A DNA stretch of 64,000 bases, from positions 13,016,868 through 13,080,867 of the forward strand of contig OY987246.1 of the NCBI GenBank assembly GCA_963920765.1, in the 5' to 3' direction. The notes under the pieces are model-generated. The model saw nothing but the letters and a program-made list of their open reading frames with translations, did no database searches and was not told the origin of the DNA. Source of the DNA: Ulota crispa. Lineage: Eukaryota; Streptophyta; Bryopsida; Orthotrichales; Orthotrichaceae. Within the stretch, counting starts at the first letter, position 1. The number at the start of each line of letters is the position of its first letter. Shown piece after piece: positions 37,151-47,693 of the stretch. A program made the translations under genes and the position numbers.

Positions 37151-37911
37151 CCCCGAGGCAATGTGCCTCGTACAATTTAAGCCTCGGTAACCAAAAACGT
37201 GAGTCTCCATGCTATTATCTCAGCCTGCATGCACTAATAAAGACATTGAAAGATCATTGACGCCGCCGATTGAAAGAGTTGGTCAAAATGAAATTAGCCA
37301 AGCTAGGATAGCAACTCCATGGTAAATGTCACAGAAGCAAACGAAGACGATGGTGAACTCCACTCCATTTCCACGTGCACACGACGAATACTCCTCTTGA
37401 GAAAAGATCCCACATTTGCATTTGACTTGGAATATTGTTTCTGAGCTTGATTTTGCCCCATGCATGCAAGCTGGGGGCGACTCTATAGCTCTCAGTCTCT
37501 TTCCACACGAACCTCCTCCACAGCACCCCCAACACACCTAGCCTGTCAGGAAACACCATTCGCACACACAAAAGTACAAAGAAGACTCGACATGGTGTCC
37601 AAAGTAAACAGCCGAAAATTGAAATTACGTATTTGAGTTTTGTAATACTTTAACACAAAAAAATGGCAGTTCTGAGTTGTACCTCTAAAGGCACAATTTA
37701 GAACTGCAACCGCTTTGACAATGTAGAAGTCCTCATTCTCTCTCTCTCGCTCTTTCCTTTGTATCTCTTTTCTGTGTCTAAGCGTTTGTTAGCATGGTCA
37801 GATTCCGTCAAGGTTCTGAGGACTATGTCAATATTCTGTCTTTGTCAGATTCTCTATGTACTGTACAACTTACTGTTGAACTGATACTACGCCCCCTGTT
37901 CTTTTCTCTGC

Positions 37912-38105
37912 ATGACTCGGATTTCTGTGGATATGGATTCAGAATGAAAAGCCCATCGACACTACCTGATATTTAAAAAAAACCCATCCCTTCCCAATGC
38001 AAAAAATGGCTCAGATTTTTTTGTGGGTACGGATTTAGAATGAAAACCCACCGACACAATCTGATACAAAAAAAAACCCACGCCTTCCCAATGCAAAAAA
38101 TGGAA
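37912..38105 (+). repeat. Tandem duplication, about 100-bp period
   Basis: GGATTCAGAATGAAAAGCCC...CCTTCCCAATGCAAAAAATGG (ending near 38008) is followed by GGATTTAGAATGAAAACCCA...CCTTCCCAATGCAAAAAATGG (ending near 38104). It may lie in the 3' flank of the minus-strand gene that ends at 38649. Confidence 0.75.
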
Positions 38106-38251
38106 AGGAAACCTGACTGCGGGCCTGGTGGTGGATGTTGGACTTCACGTACGAGTTGGGCGTGGTCCTCCAGGCGAAGGTTGCGAGCTTTTCTTCAAAA
38201 AAAATTAGGTCAGGCTGCGACACACGAAAAGGTAGGATGCTGTAATTGCGA

Positions 38252-38634
38252 CCCTCTCTCGAAAACCGTCACTCCCATAGGTTGATAGGTCACTGAAGAA
38301 TGGTTGTGAAGTGGTCCTTGAAAGAAAGGACCCTTTCAAGACATAGAAGAAAAAGGTTCATTCTATTGTAAGATCTAACCATACTCTTCAGGTTCATTTA
38401 TCTCTTCACCAGTTGCAAGGGATGCTTTATGGGAGACCTACAGTCACAAAAAGTTGTCTACTACAAAAAAGCTTTGAAAATTCATCAACAATTCATTAAT
38501 GCTTGAAAACATATGAAAAGAAATTGAGTTACATCTAACATCCATTTCTCTTTAACTGAAAATTAGACAAAAAAACCTTCTTGTGCCAAAAAGACCTGCT
38601 CTTAAAGTGACGGTTAATGAGCACCCTACCTTAC
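38252..38634. mobile_element. MITE family 3, copy B (diverged)
   Basis: It shares its order of blocks with 36241-36657 (CTCGAAAACC at the left, TTGCAAG..A and ACATC.ATTTCTCTTT internally, CCTACCTTA at the right). The left end is degraded. It sits just downstream of the stop codon of the 38649-39623 gene and could be part of that transcript's 3' UTR. Confidence 0.5.
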
Positions 38635-38648
38635 AACGGATATGGCGA

Positions 38649-39623
38649 TCACCGGATGCTCAGGTCGGCGTGGATGTAGGACATGCGCTGCACCGGCATG
38701 GACAACGAGCGGGACACGGTGCGCGACATGACGGGCTGATGGAACGCAGTGACACCCCCCGTGACGTAGAACCGGAACACCTGCAACGCAGAGTTGAAGG
38801 CGTTGAAGGGATTCACGGACATGCTGAGCCCGGACAGACCACGGGGCAGAAAGCCAGAAAACGACTGCGTCCAGGGCACCGCGCTGCTACTGCTGGAGGA
38901 CGACCCAGGCGAGCTCAGGCGGGACTTGTTGAAAGAGTCCGAGGGCTTCAGGTAGGCGCGCGCCGCCTTCTCCACCAGGCCGTTGCGCATCGGTGTGCGC
39001 GGTGGGCTGCTCACGCTCTCCTCTGGTGATGCGCTTTCTGAAGGGATGATGATTTCCGCTAGGCTGGTGTACGTCGGCGCCGCCGGTGTCACCCTCGCTG
39101 GCGTCGTCGGTGTCAGCGTCGAAGCCACAGCCGTCGTAATGGAACGGAAACCACCACATTTGGGCAATGCCAGGTCCGGGACCGTGCGTGGTACCTAGAC
39201 AATCCACCAATACATTTGTTTAAGAAAGACTAAACCCAACCTGTCTCAAGTACTACAAAATCATCTAGACAATCGACCAATGCATTTGTTTGAGAAAGAC
39301 TAAACCTCTCTCTCTCTCTCTCAAGTACTACAAAATCATCACGTAAGACACACACATTTGACATTGCAGTAAGTCACAACCTATCGCAACGACGATCTTA
39401 CCTTCAAGGTTTTGGACAGTTTTCTTCGAAACAGAGTGTTGGGGCACCCCTCCAGAAGAGCGCGCTCCATCTGTGTGGACTCAAATCAAAAACAAACAAA
39501 CAACCCTGTCAGAAACAGATCCTTGCAGCAACACTCCATCCCACCACAACTCAATCGTTCTGGACAAGTCAAGTCAGTCAGGGCTTTTCTTACATGAAAA
39601 GAACCTTGTCGCCGCCACGACAT
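38649..39623 (-). CDS. Uncharacterised serine-rich plant protein, 214 aa
   Basis: Three exons on the minus strand: 39594-39623, 39402-39470 and 38649-39194 (stop TGA 38649-38651). All junctions are phase 0 with good GT/AG sites. The protein starts MSWRRQGSFH, continues MERALLEGCPNTLFRRKLSK then TLKVPRTVPDLALPKCGGF, followed by a low-complexity Thr/Pro/Ala-rich and Ser-rich middle (SSPGSSSSSSS near residue 127). The hydrophobic C-terminal third (FSGFLPRGLSGLSMSVNPFN...ALQVFRFYVTGG) ends ADLSIR. The coding exons are GC-rich, unlike the surroundings, and consistent phases support a real gene. I do not recognise the family and assign no function. The second exon also begins with ATG, so a shorter form from there is possible. 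Confidence 0.72.
39195..39307 (-). repeat. Duplicated 3' splice-site region in intron 2 plus CT run
   Basis: CTAGACAATCCACCAATACA at 39195 (the intron 2 acceptor region read from the other strand) recurs as CTAGACAATCGACCAATGCA at 39265. Both are followed by TTTGTTT.AGAAAGACTAAAC. A (CT)n run follows at about 39308-39324. The duplicate supplies a second potential acceptor 70 bp upstream of the used one. Confidence 0.7.
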
Positions 39624-39981
39624 TGTACGAGGAAATGCTAGAGAGGAAATTTTAGAGAGGAGAAGAGACAAGGAGAAGAAAGAAGAAAATTATTCAGAGA
39701 GAATTCCACCCGAAGGCACGGCTCTTGTAGCGGGTAGCCGGGAGCAAGGGCTCGGGCCAGAATCAACGCCCACTGACTGAACGGTCCCGTTGATCGCGTA
39801 GCCAAGGACCCAAAGTGAACTGGGACTTTCCGACAGTTTTATCTATAATCATGGTGATTAATATGCAAGTGTAGCACATTTATGACTTTGTGAGTGTTGT
39901 TGCCACCTACAGTCATTACTTCATGGGAAAATGTCTAAATTAGGCCGAACAATTGGTCATATTTCAAAATAGCTCTGACAA

Positions 39982-40613
39982 TTAAAAAAGGGACCGACTA
40001 GGGAGCAGGGTCTGGGAAATACTTGAGATTTTTCCGTAGAACTCCTTCAATTCCTATATTGAACCGGTTTATCAAGGAGCTCTTTTGGTTATTTTCTCTA
40101 TTTCATACTAAAAGTTATTTTTAAAGATTTTTAATCGGTTTTCAGCCGAAGTTTATAAATTGTAAATGGTTATTTCTCATTTCAATCGGTTAACATTGAA
40201 CTAGTAGTCGGTTCTTCCCGGACCTTGCTATGGAGACACCCCCTATAGCCCAACCTATTAAATTTGAGACTATTGTTACATTGAAATAAGAAATAAAATC
40301 AAGACAATATTTTACGGCACATTTGCATCTGCAAGCATTGTAAACATATAAAAAACATGTCTCATTTGTGACATGGTCAAGAGTTAAAACTAGTCATTCC
40401 TTTTGTTTGTAAGTTTAACTCTTGATCATGTCACAAATGAGACATATATGTTGTATGTTTGCAATGCTTGCAGATGCAAATGTGCCGTAAAATATTGTCT
40501 TGATTTTATTTCTTATTTCAATGTAACAATAGTCTCAAATTTAATAGGTTGGGCTATAGGGGGTGTCTCCCTATCAACTCAGGGGGTATCTCCCTAGTCT
40601 GTCCCTTAAAAAA
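39982..40613. mobile_element. Nested TIR insertion with 8-bp duplication
   Basis: The element 39990-40605 has ends GGGACCGACTAGGGAG and, reverse-complemented, GGGACAGACTAGGGAG, flanked by TTAAAAAA on both sides (39982-39989, 40606-40613). The A-rich duplication makes its exact length uncertain: 8 bp would fit hAT, TTA would fit PIF/Harbinger. It interrupts the left arm of the surrounding Mutator-like element, as the uninterrupted right arm shows. Confidence 0.6.
40229..40574. repeat. Near-perfect 160-bp hairpin
   Basis: The arms 40229-40390 and 40414-40574 are reverse complements with only a few mismatches, separated by about 23 bp. They include AGACACCCCCTATAGCCCAA and its complement at the outer ends. 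A transcript through it would fold into a long double-stranded stem. It lies inside the nested insertion at 39990-40605. Confidence 0.85.
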
Positions 40614-41149
40614 TATCAAAAATAGGCCTCATCATTTATTGACAGTAGGCCTTGCAACTGAGGTGACCACAAATATGTGCATATTTATATATGGAAATAG
40701 ATGATATATGCACACAAGTGGTTATATTATAGATGTTTATCTTCAAGAAGCCAAATTTGAAAAATGTGAACTTGAATTTGGATTTAGAAACCTTGATATA
40801 GCCTAGAACCACAACAGAGGTTACAATTGAACAACGCCCAATGGAAATGCTTAGCGAGGGGAGAAATGATTACTTTTTCCCTTGTTTGTAAAAAAAGCTA
40901 AGCTTTTTCATTGGGCATTGTTCCATTGTAAACTCCGTTATGGTTCTTTTTTATGGTAAATATCTCAAATTTACCCCCACTGCGGTGTTGCATATATCAA
41001 GCCCCATAAATAAACATGCACAAAGTTCTAGTCACCTTAGTTGCAAGGCCTACTGTTGATATATGATGAGGCATATTTTTGATATTTTTGAATTATCAAG
41101 GTTGTTTTCAAAATATGGCCAATTGTTAGGCCTATTGTTATATTTTCCC

Positions 41150-41391
41150 TTAACCCCTAAAGGACCAAGTAGCCCTTTGCGACCAATACAACACACGATA
41201 TTTTTCTTGTATTTGGAAGACATCCACACCTTTGTTACTTTTGAGATCAACAAAGAAGTTAGAACATAAATCAATGCTATTCTAGTGAGGTAGTCAAGAT
41301 CCCAAATCAAAACTTTTTGTTGGTAACAAATGCTAGTTATACAACACCGTACATATTATGTATTATAGTAGCTCATCCCTCTAAGGGTTAA
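41150..41391. mobile_element. TTAA-bounded TIR element, 242 bp
   Basis: Left end TTAACCCCTAAAGGACCAAG at 41150. Right end CCTCTAAGGGTTAA closing at 41391. It sits exactly in the right target duplication of the Mutator-like element 39925-41149. Removing it and one TTAA restores TTAATTCAT, close to the left duplication TTACTTCAT. This supports TTAA as its own target duplication. Confidence 0.65.
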
Positions 41392-41429
41392 TTCATTATG
41401 TCCCGTCTGGGTCACTAGTATTTACAGAA

Positions 41430-43395
41430 ACATCTTCTATTCGTGAACACAAGATCTTCTATTTTTATTAGAGGAGCTTCTTTACAACAACTTCATCACT
41501 CTTGTAGAGTTCCATTCTGCAACAGACGACCGTTGCTCTTGACATAACAACGGGAAGGCGGAGACTTCGGATCTGGAAAGAGATTCCTCAATGCAACTCT
41601 GGAAAGCAGCTAATTTATTTGGTCAACTATTTTCCAGAATCTTACCACGTTCTGATACTGGCTACCAGCCTTTAAATTTTGTTTTTTTTTTGTTGGTCGC
41701 CAACGGGCACCGAACAATGCAAGCAGGTAAGAAAAATCTGGACAGAAACTGATAGAATCAGCCACTTGTGTATCTTCATCCATAAAATATTCTAGTTTTA
41801 GTAGATTTCATCCAGATTTTGGCAAACACTGTGCTTGCTTGGGGAGGGATCTGGTGATTTCATCCATTTTTCACATGATTTTTCTAGTGTTGCAGTAGCC
41901 AATCTGAAATGGAGGTAAGATTCAGGTGGAAATTTGACAAGAATTTAAAGGTTACTGGCTACCTCAACACCAACAATCCCAAATTTGATATTTAGTTTTA
42001 ACTTAGATGGCTAAAAACAAACATTGCTAAAAAGTTAAAATTTTCAAATCTAACAGTGATTTCTATCAATGTATGAATTTTTTGGTATAAATTTTGCTAG
42101 ACTTAGCCAATTTAAAGATTCCTGTGTGGAGAAAAAATTGAGTAAAAAAAAGATGAAGCTTGGAAAGATTGTCAAATCTAACTTTTAGAATTACCATGTC
42201 TATGGCAAAATAATGCTATGGATGAATGTGCACATGTAGATGATTGTGTTCATCTTCTTTTCTCACATCCACGCATTGGAGATTTTGTGTTGCTTTGTCA
42301 ATGGACAAATCTCAAAAAAAAACAAATGACAAACTAAGCATAGTTACACACCTATATATTGAAAACCAAAGGCGTCAAGCTAGAATTTGAGAGCAAGGAC
42401 TTAGACAAGCAATCCATTTGTTTTTGAGGCCCCCCACTGTTGCCCTTGAATTGGTGGCATCACCCCAAAATCTGGCTTAGCTCACTTTGACAACTCTCTC
42501 CTGCAACTTGCAACGCCCCATTGTTGACCACTTTTTGGCATTGTCAAGCACGTTTGGAAATTGACTAAACAAAAAAAACAATGAGGTTTTAGGCACGCTC
42601 TCAAAATGTTTAGGTCCTCCTTGTCTATGCATAATGACAAAATTTGACAAGCCTTGGCTCAAAAATAAAGTTGGAAGGATCATGGTGGAAAGTGCCACAA
42701 AGCGTGGGCTTGCCAAGTGGTGTTTAGGGGTTTAATTTGTGTATGGGTGCAGATACTTTTGTTGAAAACCATCTAACATCCAAGTAAAATAGAGGAGATG
42801 TTTCCTACACATATGATGTTCAAATTGCACTTTGTATGTAAGTTTAGTGACACAATTCCCATGCCAAACAAAGAAAATTTGAGTATGGTGAAACCCTAAT
42901 TTTCGAGTGATCAAAAGCTCTTTTGAAAATTGTTAATTTTGTTTCAAGTTAACACTTTGTAATTATTTACTATAAAACCCGCACTCTAAGCCCACAAAGG
43001 TGGTTTAGAACACGTTCCAATTCTTGAGGTTGACTGATTTGTCCAACACTAATTGATTGAGAGGTTAAAACTGAAAGTCTTATTTCATGCTATGTTTCAA
43101 GTTCCAAGTCTGGGATCACAAAGAGTTTTGCCAAGAAAATGACATTTTGCTTCAAGAATTAGGTTCATAAAAGATATGAATTCCGTTAGGAAACATTCTC
43201 AACAATTTTTGTACATGAAATCTTCATAGATAATTAATTATTATTATTATTTTTTGCTCTTTTAAGATTAAAAGTTGGGATATGGATTTGAACTAGGAAT
43301 TGCGAATAAGAGATATGATCCATAGCTTGAATTACTTCTCAATGCAAAATTGTGTATTTGATTATACTTGTGATAGAATCTGTTTCCACATCTTA
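41430..43395 (-). repeat. Dispersed repeat, copy 2 (uninterrupted)
   Basis: Reverse-complement copy of the repeat at 27985-33485. It lacks both the 28710-29257 and the 30516-33347 insertions and so serves as the empty-site reference. It contains the same broken coding-like stretches (for example MHRQGGPKHFESVPKTSLFF on the minus strand near 42620). Confidence 0.65.
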
Positions 43396-43917
43396 AAGGC
43401 TTGTTTATTTAGTCGTTTCATTGATTTTGAATTGAGAATCTACTCCTGCTCACAAAATCTTGAATCCTATTCATGGCTCACCTTTTCACGCTTGGTAAAT
43501 AGCGTTGTTTTGGTTGACGATACACTAAATGTTAGTTCTCTCCAAACATTGAGCACATATTATTATGTTTACTTTTGTTTGTATAAAGAATTGAAATTTT
43601 CCACCTTGACCCCACAAATGGCATGCCATCTAACCCCAGCCAATTGAAGAGGGGTTGGTGCAAAGCCCAAGTTATGGTGGACTAGACCTAGGGACCAATC
43701 CTTTTTTTGGTTTAGGGTTGAAGCTTTCAAAAGTTGCTACACTTCCTATGGAAATGCATATCTATATTGTGGAAATTGGTCAATTTTTTATTACATCATT
43801 ACAGGCAAATAAATAGATTGTGCATCCAAAATCTTAGAAATTAACAAAGATGATTAAATTGATGACAATTGAAAAAATACTAGTGCATTCTAGTGAAGAG
43901 GCAAATTGTTGGGGAGC

Positions 43918-44291
43918 TTAACCCCTAAAAGTCAAGCGGACAAAAAACGTCTGCCGGCCCAAAAAAAGATTATGTGTTACACCAAAAAGTTGTTTTTCAT
44001 TTGATTTTTTTCAAAAACTTGTGATTGTAAACACATGGTCCATCATGGAAGGCAAAAAATTATCTCACTTGATACATTCATATTTTTAGGCAACCCAAAT
44101 TGTGATAAGATTCAAAAACAAGGTGTTAGGTCCCAAGCTGCTGCCCTTCTTGCAATTTTCATGAGGGCACCATACACTATCGACTCCTGCAACTTTAGGA
44201 AAGTATATTATAATTGTTGTACAAAGAGATGAATAGTGTAGACTAGTGTAGCTACGTTGTCACCGTGACCATCTTGATGTTTAAGGGTTAA
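43918..44291. mobile_element. TTAA-bounded TIR element, 374 bp
   Basis: Left end TTAACCCCTAAAAGTCAAGC at 43918. The reverse complement of the right end, closing at 44291, is TTAACCCTTAAACATCAAGA. A third similar end (reverse complement TTAACCCTTAAACGTCTGAG) closes at 47003, so an alternative larger element 43918-47003 is possible. Non-coding. Confidence 0.5.
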
Positions 44292-47003
44292 AAACTTTAC
44301 AAATGTTAATAGTAATGGGCATGTCTACCTTAATACCGTACATGCACTTATTTGGTGTTTCTTAGGTAGTTCCTGACTAAATTTGGAATTTGTTCACAAA
44401 TGCTACCAAATTTAGGTGAATTTCTATCAATTTTATTAACTTATTGCGACAAGAAATGCAAAGAATGCAAACACCCAATCGTTAGTTTTAAATTTTAAGC
44501 ACCTTTGCCAAAATATTTAGCAACTTCACTTGTCTATGAAATTTCACGTCTGGGACTTGTAGTGCCATGAAGGTACATTAATAACTCTTTTTGCAAATCA
44601 AAGTTCAGATTTGCAGTAAGGGTATAGTTTGACTGCTTAGTAAGAAAAATATAGGATACTTTCCTCGAGTATTTGGTTTTCAAAAGAACACCTTCCAATT
44701 TTTTAGATTGTCTACAAAAACAATACCAATTTCATAAAAAATCACTTAATAACCAAACAACTCACAAACTAGAATTAGCTCCTAAACGTCCCCAGGGCAC
44801 GGTATGTGGAGCGTTGTAGACTACTTCTACGGTTGTTCGCAACAAGGTACCGGTTTAAGGTGGTATCTGCTGTCTGATTGCACCGTGTCAATGAAAGATT
44901 TGTGCTCTCTCAACCCGGCTGCAAGTGTTTCCAAAAAGATCGCCTAATGGATTTCAAAAGTCGCAGATGCATCCGACGCCATACGGACACTATGGGTGAC
45001 CTAGAGAAGAAGAGCGTCCACAGCAATCTACAACCCACGCTAGCTGCCACCTGCACTAGGGTAAGTCTCAAAGATGGCGGGTAAGCATGTCTGGCATGAA
45101 AGATGGCGGGTAGCAAAATAGTTGGAGAGCAGGTGGGTAAGTACGTTGCCTCTTCATAAAGGAGGCAACAACCTAGTGAGGCAACTCAAGATCTTGAATG
45201 TCAATGACTGTGCATGAAATGTTGTACTACATGAGCTTGTTGCAAATGTAAGAATTGTGCATGGTTGCAATGGTTTCATATTGGTGTAGTGGCCAAAAGA
45301 TTTAGCAACCTTTTTTTGCATGTTTAGGATTGTTGCTGTGGTGTTTTCGAACCATGACTGTTGTCAACTCGATGTGTATGATGATTTGGCTCATTGTGTG
45401 GAAAAACGCTCTGCTTGGAAGAGTTGTTTGGATATCAACGACAAAATTGTATGTTGAACGCAACGATCCTGACTTCCACTTGCGGTGCTGTAAGTGAGCT
45501 CTTCTGGGATCTGTTCTTCTTGTCTTTCTTACTTTTGTATGCAAGAACCATGAACATCGACTCACCTCCTCGTGGATTCTTGATAGTATATGCCTCCAAT
45601 GATAAAAACTATGCTCACTAGCCCCATGACTACGATCACAACACCACTCTAAGTTACAAGAAAACCATGAATGCAAACATACTGTTGATCACATGCAACG
45701 TGTACAATCCACAATATTTTTGTTGCAAGAAATTCTTACCAACATGCACCATTGATAATGCAACGGAGTCATGCTTTTGTTGGAGAGGTTGTCTATCACA
45801 AATGCAAATTGAACATCTTTTTTGAGTGAATATTATTTTATTCATAAAGGTAGTACAAAAGCTTACTGCACAATTACAAAAACCAAACTTCACTCTCCGA
45901 CTATACACTAAGCAAACAGTTTGTATGAGAGCCCACAAGGGAACTACAAGCAAGACAATGATGCCAATGGTGTGGCTGATGCTACAAGATTCAAGGAATT
46001 TAGGGCGATGGTCTCCCCCATTGTCAATGGGCTAGATCAAAGAATAGATGCTTTGTCAACAAGCCTAAAGGGGCTGTGACTATGAGGAGGATGCAGGCAA
46101 TGGGCAATTCCAAATCCCCTTGCAGCTTTCATTTGAAACATGTTGCTGATGGCCATTTTCTAAAGCAACGTCACCACCTCCGCTCTATTCCAATTTTGCA
46201 ACACTCGACAACTGATGCTCCAAATTGGTAATCAACTCGAGAATACAAAATTTCCCTTTCTCCAGAGCTTTGGCAGAGGCAAGAAGGTGCTGCCTTCACT
46301 CCTGTCCCTCCACCACTCTCATAAAAGAAGCTACTCACCAATGCAAGATTGTGTTCAACAACCGCAACAGGTCATTGTAAAGATGCAATCTCAGAAGTTT
46401 GATAGGAGATAATGTAAGCTTACAAATAATCACACATATTGAATTGCTTGCCATGGCATAAGCCCTAATTTCCTGAATACAACGGATTGACAAGTCATAA
46501 CTACAAAGACAATGCCGTGGATCCTAAACCGCACAAAAACCAACTCCAAACCTGACAAATCTTCTCCAAACCGCAATCCACTAAGTTACCTCAAATCATA
46601 ACTTTCAGAACTAAAACTGCCTAAACCCTATGCTCCACTACCTGGCCATGCCATTTTGTGTGCTTTGCAAAGCACTAGCTTGTTGCTGCTCAATGTACTT
46701 TGCCAAACCCACGTAAATCAACGTGGGAAGCCTTGTCAACAAGTCGTCGAAACCAAACCCAATTCTCCTCCGAGTTTGCAACTCTCCATGAAAAATACGT
46801 AGCCGTATCCTGCAACTCATACAATTGCTTCCCAAACTTTGCACAATGATCTCTTGCAATCGACTAACATCTTGAATCATCAACAACATTGCCAATATCA
46901 ACTCTCTCAAAGCCTTCTCAAATCCTTGCACTAAACTGTCTTCAAATACGCGAAAAACCGCTTGTATTGGCCACAGAGGGCCGCTCAGACGTTTAAGGGT
47001 TAA
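44292..47003. other. Unresolved region with coding-like fragments
   Basis: Several short stretches look more like protein than background, without recognisable family. On plus near 45950 one frame reads DANGVADATRFKEFRAMVSP. On minus at 46638-46931 an ORF ends in TLIYVGLAKYIEQQQASALQ. A moderately GC-rich block at 44790-45120 carries a repeated GATGGCGGGTA. The region may be the interior of a larger TTAA-ended element or a dead gene; I cannot decide. Confidence 0.3.
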
Positions 47004-47693
47004 GTCAAAACTTACAATAGGCCAAGCCAGATTTTTATCATTTATTTGAGAGCATACGGAGCACCTTGTGTATTTTTGTTTTCAAACGAAAACTTACAAA
47101 AGAAATGGTTTTTATTTGGAACACCCATTTTCAAAATTGGATGTCTACAGAGAGTGTAAAATACATTCTCGAAGGTGTCACCTTAGAGTGAAAAGTACAC
47201 CCCACAAAGTGCAAAGTAGGCAACAAGGACATCTCTCTGGTGGTGTCAAAAGGAATAGAGAACTCAAAATGTACCTAAATTTGGAAGGCATATTTGTTCT
47301 AGGCAATTTTCAAGGTTGCATTTACTCTAATTAATAAGTAATTGTCCAACATACTCAAATTTGGATTGAAATATTTTTAAGAGGATGCCTTTCACACAAG
47401 TGACTGCAGAAGTGATTGAGGAGAACCGGCTATCAATATAAAAAAATCACCCGGTTGAAATGGCATAAAATTTTCCATTTTTTCTATGAAACTAACAGAT
47501 AAAGACCGGATTTTACCAAAATATGAACATCCATTACATGAATTTACAGCAGGTGCCACAGGACTGGGCATCATCATCACTATTTACATCCAACATAACC
47601 TAAGAATCCTCAATAAAAGATTCGACCTAGCTAGCCCCAAACAATTGACACAGAATTTTTTGTATCTCACTTTAATGAACCAAAAAAAAGGCA

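Larger units (their letters stand above)
39925..41149. mobile_element. Mutator-like TIR element with nested insertion
   Basis: The left end GGGAAAATGTCTAAATTAGG and the reverse complement of the right end GGGAAAATATAACAATAGG begin inverted arms of at least 190 bp (shared CAGTAGGCCTTGCAACT), interrupted on the left by an insertion at 39990-40605. The 9 bp before it are TTACTTCAT. The 9 bp after it, once the TTAA element at 41150-41391 is taken out, are TTAATTCAT (8 of 9). The inner arms include GAACAACGCCCAATG / CATTGGGCATTGTTC (about 40828 and 40911). No transposase. Confidence 0.65.

Noticed and set aside
37283..37571. Two minus-strand ORFs of 80-84 aa
   Set aside because: Overlapping frames, no motif, no splice partners found; probably non-coding flank.
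41680..41720. Possible retrotransposon primer-binding site in the dispersed repeat
   Set aside because: GGTCGCCAACGGGCACCG is only vaguely tRNA-like and is not conserved in the other copy; no LTR pair found.
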